DNA of 48,612 bases, from the NCBI GenBank assembly GCA_964542875.1, contig CAZIWA010000030.1, forward strand, positions 1 to 48,612. Reading direction: 5' to 3'. Position numbers and translations under genes: made by a program. The notes under the pieces were generated by a model, which made no database searches, had not been told where the DNA came from, and saw only the letters and a program-made list of their open reading frames with translations. Source of the stretch: CAZGOM01 sp964542875 (GTDB lineage: Bacteria > Planctomycetota > Phycisphaerae > Phycisphaerales > Phycisphaeraceae). Positions within the stretch are counted from its first letter, which is position 1. Each line of letters opens with the position of its first letter. This document shows positions 45,201 to 48,612 of this stretch, piece after piece.

Positions 45201-48044
45201 TGGGGCCATGGGATCTCAGGCGATCTGCCGATGGTGTTCGTCACGGTTTCGGACACGGCGGGGCTGGAATTGGCAGGGAAGCTGATCCAGGCGCATGGGT
45301 GGTGGCGACGCAAGGGTTTAAAGTCCGATCTGGTGCTGCTGGTGGAGGAACGGGGCGGGTACCGGCAGGACCTGATGAGCTCCGTGACGGGCCTGGTGCT
45401 GGCGAGCATGGAAGCGGCGATGATCGACAAGCCGGGCGGCGTGATGGTGCGCAATGTGCAGACGGTTTCAGAAGAAGACCGGCTGCTGTTTCAAGCCGTG
45501 GCGGACGTGTGGCTGACGGACCGGGCGGGGTCCTTGCGGGAGCAGGCTTCGAAGTACAACGTGCCTGCGGGGTGGACGGAGAAATTCGAGCCCAGGCGCA
45601 GTGACCGGCGGCCTCAGGAACCGGTGTCGCTGGAACGGCAGGGCCTGCAGTTTTTCAATGGGACGGGCGGATTCACCCAGGACGGCAAAGAGTATGTGAT
45701 TCGACTGAAACCGGGGAAGAACACACCGTCGCCCTGGGCGAACGTGCTGGCCAATGGGGCATTCGGCACGGTGGTGACGGAATCCGGCGCGGGGTATACG
45801 TGGTTTGAAAACGCACATGAGTATCGGCTGACACCCTGGCACAACGACCCGGTTTCCGATACCTCGGGCGAGGCGCTTTACGTGCGCGACGAGGAAACGG
45901 GGCGGTTCTGGTCTCCCATGCCGGGACCGGCGCGGGGCCGGGGCGACTACCTGTGCCGGCATGGGCTGGGGTACAGCGTGTATGAGCATCAGGAATCGCA
46001 GGTGCATTCGGAAGTGACGGTTTATGTGGCGTTTGATGCGCCGGTGAAGTTCTACCTGGTGAAGCTGCGCAATACCGGCGATACGGCCAAGCGTGTTTCG
46101 GCCTGGGCGTGCTTTGACTGGGTGCTGGGCGAAAGCCGGCACAAGACGCAGACGCATGTGGTGACGAAGATCGACATGCGCACGGGAGCGGCGCTGGCGT
46201 CCAACCCGTTTAACGCGGAGATGGGCACGTGGACGGCGTTTGCGGCCTGCCATGCGCAGGAAAGATCGTTCACGGGAGACCGGGCGGAGTTTTACGGGAG
46301 GTCGGGCTCGCGAAGCGAACCGGCGTGCATGGGACGCACCCGGCTGTCCAACAAAGTGGGGCCCGGGCTGGACCCGTGCGCCGGCTTCCAATGCACGGTG
46401 GAGATACCGGCAGGCGGGGAGCGGGAAGTGGTGTTTGTGCTGGGCGCTGGGCACAACGAGCGTGAGGCGCTGGAGGCCCTGGCGAAATACCGCGGGAACG
46501 AGGGTGCCAAGGCGGCGCTGGCGGCGGTGTGGAAGTTCTGGGATGGGATGCTGGGGGCGGTGCGCGTGGAGACCCCGGAACCGGCGCTGGATGTGATGCT
46601 CAACAACTGGGTGGTTTACCAGACGCTGGCGTGCCGGCTGTGGGCACGAAGCGGGTTTTATCAATCGGGCGGGGCGTACGGATTCCGTGATCAATTGCAG
46701 GATGCGATGGCGCTGGTGCATACGGCGCCGTGGCTGCTGCGGGAGCAGGTGCTGACTTGCGCATCGCGGCAGTTCAAGGAAGGGGATGTACAGCACTGGT
46801 GGCACCCGCCTGGCGGGCAGGGGGTGCGGACGCACTTTTCGGATGACTATCTGTGGCTGCCTTACGGGGTGGCGAGGTATGTGCTTTCGACGCACGATAC
46901 GGGCGTGCTGGACCAGGAAGTGGGCTTCCTGGAGGGGCGCGCGGTGAAGGCGGAGGAAGAGGCGTATTACGAACGGCCGAGCATGAGCGACCAGCGGGCG
47001 AGCCTGTATGAGCATTGCCTGAGGTCGCTGCGGCACGCCAAGCGGTGGGGCGTGCATGGGCTGCCGCTTATCGGCTGCGGCGACTGGAACGACGGGATGA
47101 ACCGGATCGGGGCGGAAGGCAAGGGCGAGAGCGTGTGGCTGGCGTTCTTCCTGCATGATGTGGCAAAGCAGTTTGCCCGTGTGGCGAAGATGCGAAACGA
47201 TTCCGCAGTGGTGCGCGAGTGCGAGGAGATCCAAGAGCACCTGGCGAAAAATATCGAGGCCAACGCGTGGGATGGGAAGTGGTACCGGCGGGCCTACTTT
47301 GACGACGGAACGCCGGTGGGGAGCGCACAGAACGAGGAATGCCAGATTGACTCCATCGCCCAAAGCTGGGCGGTGATCAGCGGTGCGGGCAGCCCCGAAC
47401 GGGCGTATGAGGCGATGAAGTCGCTGTCAGAACGGCTGATGCGCGATGACCTGAAGGTGATCCAGTTGTTTACGCCTGCGTTTGATAAATCATCGGTGGA
47501 CCCCGGGTATATCAAGGGATATCTGCCGGGCGTGCGCGAAAACGGCGCGCAGTACACACATGCGGCGGTGTGGGCGGCAATGGCGTTCGCCAAGCAGGGC
47601 GATACGCAGAAGCTATGGCAGGCGTTCAGGTATCTCAACCCGATCTATCACGCGGTGTCGACGGAGGAAGTGGCGCAGTATCGGGTGGAGCCGTATGTGA
47701 TTGCGGCGGATATCTACACGAACCCGCAACACCCGGGGCGGGGCGGGTGGACGTGGTACACGGGTTCGGCGGGGTGGTTCTATCGTTTGATGCTGGAGGA
47801 CATGCTGGGGGTGACGTTGAAGGCGGATCGGCTGGTGTTCTCGCCTCGGGTGCCATCGGATTGGCGGAATTTTAAGATTCACTACCGGTACCGGAGCACG
47901 ATGTACCGTATCCAGGTGCATGTGACGGGGCCGGAGACGACACGCGTGCACATGGTGACGCGGGATGGGGAGAAGATGGAGGGTGAGGAACTGGTGATGG
48001 TGGACGATGGGCGCGAGCACGCGGTGGAGGTGGTGGTGGGGTAA
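39240..48044 (+). CDS. ndvB: Cyclic beta-1,2-glucan synthase (NdvB/ChvB/Cgs type)
   Basis: 2934 residues, similar to the about 2830-2870 of the proteobacterial enzymes. Two membrane helices lie at about 435-490. A GT84 transferase domain follows (about 510-850): VLDADTQL near 652 with its acidic pair, GEGSFVGKGILDV, SHDLIEG and RRHRWIRGDWQ near 800, then four or more membrane helices to about 1010. A glycoamylase-like domain covers about 1030-1600 (RRSWFFFESYT; FHPDHQRLDVSHYDFLASEA). Two GH94 phosphorylase-like lobes run from about 1660 and 2160, with the likely catalytic Asp in GCGDWNDGMN near 2615. It makes and trims periplasmic cyclic glucan, important for osmotic adaptation. ATG 39309 with GGAGG 5 bases upstream is an alternative start. 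Confidence 0.9.
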   Translation: MGQVTKQFNRWSRSFLPARGEAVMEAQGVSAQVTELLNSDELVRHAKVLAGHAVLMNARGDNGLLKVLKGHQAVIAQTHRVVSEALLEHRKITPAAVWLLDNDYVLQEHVELTRRHLPSSYSKQLPRLIAGQYAGLPRVYELAAELVLRVDGRLDFQDLSRFVEAYQSVATLKLGELWAVPIMLRLALIGKAREVARRVALRQTQHVQAAQWAGQFIDMAHKEPKRVVILLAELIKTQPRLDGPFVAELASRLQGQHAAIGSVLNWLEHELIDRGDSLEALLQRESQEISANQVSISNCFASFRLLETVDWRDFVEAQSVVEKWLREDPSGTYAKMDFYTRDRYRHVVEDISKRCNMAEPDVAQRAVMLAVRGGKTGASDPQPGPLAEGDGIGVDAGRLGHVGWYLLDEGRVELEREVGYWPGFAERLRRMGKRVGQGTYILAAGLMTVMMTAACVEYARFLGATWPVLIVLGLLTLLLGSQTALSLVNWLVTMVVRPEALARMDYSKGIPKESTTLVVVPNMLSSRASVISMVEALEVRYLANREANIKFVLLTDFVDAPHEVMPDDEVLLNLAVEKIAGLNERYKETGIGFYLLHRPRLWNKCEGCWMGYERKRGKVEAFDRYVMTGEMEAFSTVTPGADALRGARYVIVLDADTQLAPQAAAKLAGTMAHPLNRAVVDSKCNRVVRGYGLLQPRVSLSLANAGKSLYSRLFTMDCGLDPYSREVSDVYQDLYGEGSFVGKGILDVQAFHACTSARFPENAILSHDLIEGAFARAGLVSDIELMEDAPTRYTADVARRHRWIRGDWQIARWIMPSCPNHKGEGEPNGLGYLSRWKILDNMRRSLLPLGGIGLVCLGLMALPHPMEWVAIALGFLFMPSIIRSVHLVMATEVRQPVKRTIQRQAVEIVHGLLGLMFMPYEALTSLSAIAKVMWRKTVTGRGLLEWQTSAAAEKSARTDFPGVLKAMWVCPAAGLAMVAVAIGWDEAAIPALVLGACWAAAPVMAWWLSKPLPEASMLLTEDEKTFLRGVARRSWFFFESYTSEQTNWLAPDNYQEKPAALLAERTSPTNIGLGLLSAVGAWDLGYATADATVKHVERAFTTMEKMERYRGHFLNWYDTRTLAALEPKYVSTVDSGNLAGCLMVLSAGLREMAGRPLIPENWAVGVGDTLSVLEEELDKDGPGKAYEPAQVRRLISKARSLLVCDSTMRGVCEAVIGDLVKTAGQIKAMRLEADLGRWAAALEKQCTDLEAQLKAIRMAESLSDAQTGLMTRVLHAGGADARTVKYFETIARRVPTLKEAAELESRFASVEKVLRDAAWGREAGTGIAQWVENLGAAARGVSEDAQRRLVSIEALAASAEAKAHMDFAFLFDDKRKQFAIGFHPDHQRLDVSHYDFLASEARIASYVAVAQGQIPIEHWFMLGRRLANAGGGMALTSWSGSMFEYLMPDLIMPTYPGTLLHESSLHAVKEQVRYANERGVPWGISESGYNLVDSQLQYQYKAFGLPTLGFKRGLSEELVIAPYAGVMGVMALPSEATKNLTRMKKLGFMGTAGFYEAVDFTRSRVPYGKDFAVVTSYMAHHTGMSLLALVSKLNDKPMQRRFLAVPELRAMQLLLQERVPVTTASWTSRELDAKTDEEAGDEEREATIETYGRPDPVAPHVALLGNSRYHVMLTETGGGVSYWQDLALTRWQKDRTVQNAGSVIYVRDAESKAYWSYAYHPTVKRPDYYQATFLQGKAEYVRVDEQIETHTQVAVSPDDDVEVRRVRVTNLSHVVRTLEVTSYVEVVLAKPAADLAHRAFSNLFVQSELVEASEALLLTRRARAHDEKPAWMFHLMPGNQERWGKATFETDREKFIGRGRAPSKPRAVEAGGALSNTTGAVLDPVAAIRRTVTLAPGESAEVDFVLGAGVDRTTVQALVDRYREKRFADRIFESAWTHSQVVQQQLGIGIADVMLFRRLAAALVFGEPSLKAPAGALARNRRGQQGLWGHGISGDLPMVFVTVSDTAGLELAGKLIQAHGWWRRKGLKSDLVLLVEERGGYRQDLMSSVTGLVLASMEAAMIDKPGGVMVRNVQTVSEEDRLLFQAVADVWLTDRAGSLREQASKYNVPAGWTEKFEPRRSDRRPQEPVSLERQGLQFFNGTGGFTQDGKEYVIRLKPGKNTPSPWANVLANGAFGTVVTESGAGYTWFENAHEYRLTPWHNDPVSDTSGEALYVRDEETGRFWSPMPGPARGRGDYLCRHGLGYSVYEHQESQVHSEVTVYVAFDAPVKFYLVKLRNTGDTAKRVSAWACFDWVLGESRHKTQTHVVTKIDMRTGAALASNPFNAEMGTWTAFAACHAQERSFTGDRAEFYGRSGSRSEPACMGRTRLSNKVGPGLDPCAGFQCTVEIPAGGEREVVFVLGAGHNEREALEALAKYRGNEGAKAALAAVWKFWDGMLGAVRVETPEPALDVMLNNWVVYQTLACRLWARSGFYQSGGAYGFRDQLQDAMALVHTAPWLLREQVLTCASRQFKEGDVQHWWHPPGGQGVRTHFSDDYLWLPYGVARYVLSTHDTGVLDQEVGFLEGRAVKAEEEAYYERPSMSDQRASLYEHCLRSLRHAKRWGVHGLPLIGCGDWNDGMNRIGAEGKGESVWLAFFLHDVAKQFARVAKMRNDSAVVRECEEIQEHLAKNIEANAWDGKWYRRAYFDDGTPVGSAQNEECQIDSIAQSWAVISGAGSPERAYEAMKSLSERLMRDDLKVIQLFTPAFDKSSVDPGYIKGYLPGVRENGAQYTHAAVWAAMAFAKQGDTQKLWQAFRYLNPIYHAVSTEEVAQYRVEPYVIAADIYTNPQHPGRGGWTWYTGSAGWFYRLMLEDMLGVTLKADRLVFSPRVPSDWRNFKIHYRYRSTMYRIQVHVTGPETTRVHMVTRDGEKMEGEELVMVDDGREHAVEVVVG

Positions 48045-48095
48045 TTGCTGGGTACCGCAATAGAGAATAGAAAGTGGAGGGGATTAGAAAGAGGG

Positions 48096-48140
48096 ATTTT
48101 TAACACGATTTACAGGATTATGAGGGAGATTTACATACTT
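48096..48140. repeat. Dispersed AGGATT-type intergenic repeat, copy 2
   Basis: TTTTTAACACGATTTACAGG followed by ATT, then GGGAGATTTACAT. It shares the core with the stretch near 464-510. Confidence 0.45.
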
Positions 48141-48283
48141 GATTTTTGGATGGCGGGGGTGGGAAGGTTTTGAGCGGGGTGATGAAGAGCGCCGGTTAGC
48201 AATGCAACGCTACGAACGATAAACATGTGATTAGTAGCGGGAACGCATGTCGATTATTTGATGTATTTTCGCATTCGAAGGCG

Positions 48284-48325
48284 GCCCTCACCCCAGCCCT
48301 CTCCCAAAGGGCTGATCATTCCCCA
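48284..48325. repeat. CCCTCACCCCAGCCCTCTCCC-type intergenic word
   Basis: CCCTCACCCCAGCCCTCTCC followed by CAAAGGGC. This word is widespread as an intergenic repeat in several bacterial phyla. Only one copy is seen in this window. Confidence 0.35.
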
Positions 48326-48367
48326 AGTTTTGAAATGAGCGTTGGATGTGCAGAAGCGAAGAGGAAG

Positions 48368-48412
48368 AGTTTTACCGCGAAGGCGCGAAGACGCGAAGTT
48401 AAGAGGCGGAAA
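48368..48412. repeat. ACCGC-AAGGC-GAAGAC dispersed repeat, copy 3
   Basis: TTTTACCGCGAAGGCGCGAA followed by GACGCGAAG and AAGAGGCGGAAA; the same order as the copy at 12706-12755 with few changes. The rest of 48045-48612 has no supportable gene. Confidence 0.65.
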
Positions 48413-48510
48413 AGTCAGAGTCGGGAAAGGGTGAAGACAAAGGCAAACGGAGTTAGGTCGTTACGGGGTGGCTGGCGTGGACGTGGGCGCGCGCAAGAGC
48501 TTTTAAAAAT

Positions 48511-48553
48511 GGGTTAAACCCAGGGTGGCGCATGAATACATGCTTACCCTGGG
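48511..48553. other. Long two-tier hairpin near the window end
   Basis: CCCAGGGT (48519-48526) and ACCCTGGG (48546-48553) pair, with an inner GCATG-AATA-CATGC stem. It is preceded by the palindrome GGGTTAAACCC. Downstream bases are CTTCCTTGTTT, only partly T-rich. It could be a weak terminator or part of an RNA whose rest lies outside the window. Confidence 0.5.
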
Positions 48554-48612
48554 CTTCCTTGTTTATCGCTTTGGGTGAATAGACAAGACGTCGGCTGTTG
48601 AACCCCGAGGTC

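Noticed and set aside
45468..47363. Minus-strand reading frame of 631 codons opposite ndvB
   Set aside because: It is a shadow of the strongly coding plus strand in GC-rich DNA: arginine/histidine/proline-rich, without domains or ribosome-binding site.
48227..48517. Plus-strand frame of 96 codons at the window end
   Set aside because: It runs across two dispersed repeats and has no ribosome-binding site; protein sequence is basic and low-complexity.

Overview
The window is GC-rich bacterial chromosome. Its mix of genes suggests a planctomycete, probably class Phycisphaerae: large secreted proteins of unknown function, a prepilin-like protein beside an AraC regulator, a collagen-like OmpA lipoprotein, an unusual ECF sigma fusion and DUF2934/DUF2294 small proteins. 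This assignment is an inference from gene content; no rRNA, tRNA, CRISPR array, transposase or phage gene was seen.

Layout. 1-5.8 kb: the start of a pyruvate carboxylase gene (cut by the window edge), a repeat-rich gap with a zinc-ribbon remnant, a VOC/glyoxalase-fold protein, a YfhO-type membrane protein, an aldo/keto reductase and an HD-fold hydrolase. 5.8-12.7 kb: an ankyrin-repeat protein, an ECF sigma factor fused in frame to a PheS-like tRNA-synthetase domain and closed by a clear terminator, then a convergent large secreted-enzyme-like protein. 12.9-26.3 kb: one apparent operon encoding an STN-like/LRR exported protein followed by four tandem, partly paralogous giant exported proteins that share a DALGKPMPG module. 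26.3-31.7 kb: a prepilin-like protein divergent from an AraC regulator, then a large exported beta-propeller-like protein.

31.7-35.0 kb: a stress-like island with two divergent DUF2294 (MpsC-family) genes, a one-helix membrane protein, a collagen-like OmpA lipoprotein and a DUF2934 protein. Two separate transcripts here begin with closely matching promoters and matching structured leaders that end in intrinsic terminators. This looks like an uncharacterised cis-regulatory RNA used twice.

35.1-38.7 kb (minus strand): ClC channel, Rrf2 regulator, cupin and flavohaemoglobin Hmp, which fits a nitric-oxide response. A TTGACA-N17-TACACT promoter in front of cupin-hmp is flanked by a 25-bp-arm inverted repeat, probably the Rrf2 operator. 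38.8-48.0 kb: an AT-rich, heptamer-repeat-bearing gap and a 2934-codon cyclic beta-1,2-glucan synthase (NdvB/ChvB type). The last 570 bases hold dispersed intergenic repeats and a hairpin.

The strongest candidates for undescribed biology are the twin leader RNAs (32.28-32.47 and 33.94-34.12 kb), the sigma-PheS fusion (8.4-9.65 kb) and the tandem DALGKPMPG family (15.2-26.3 kb).
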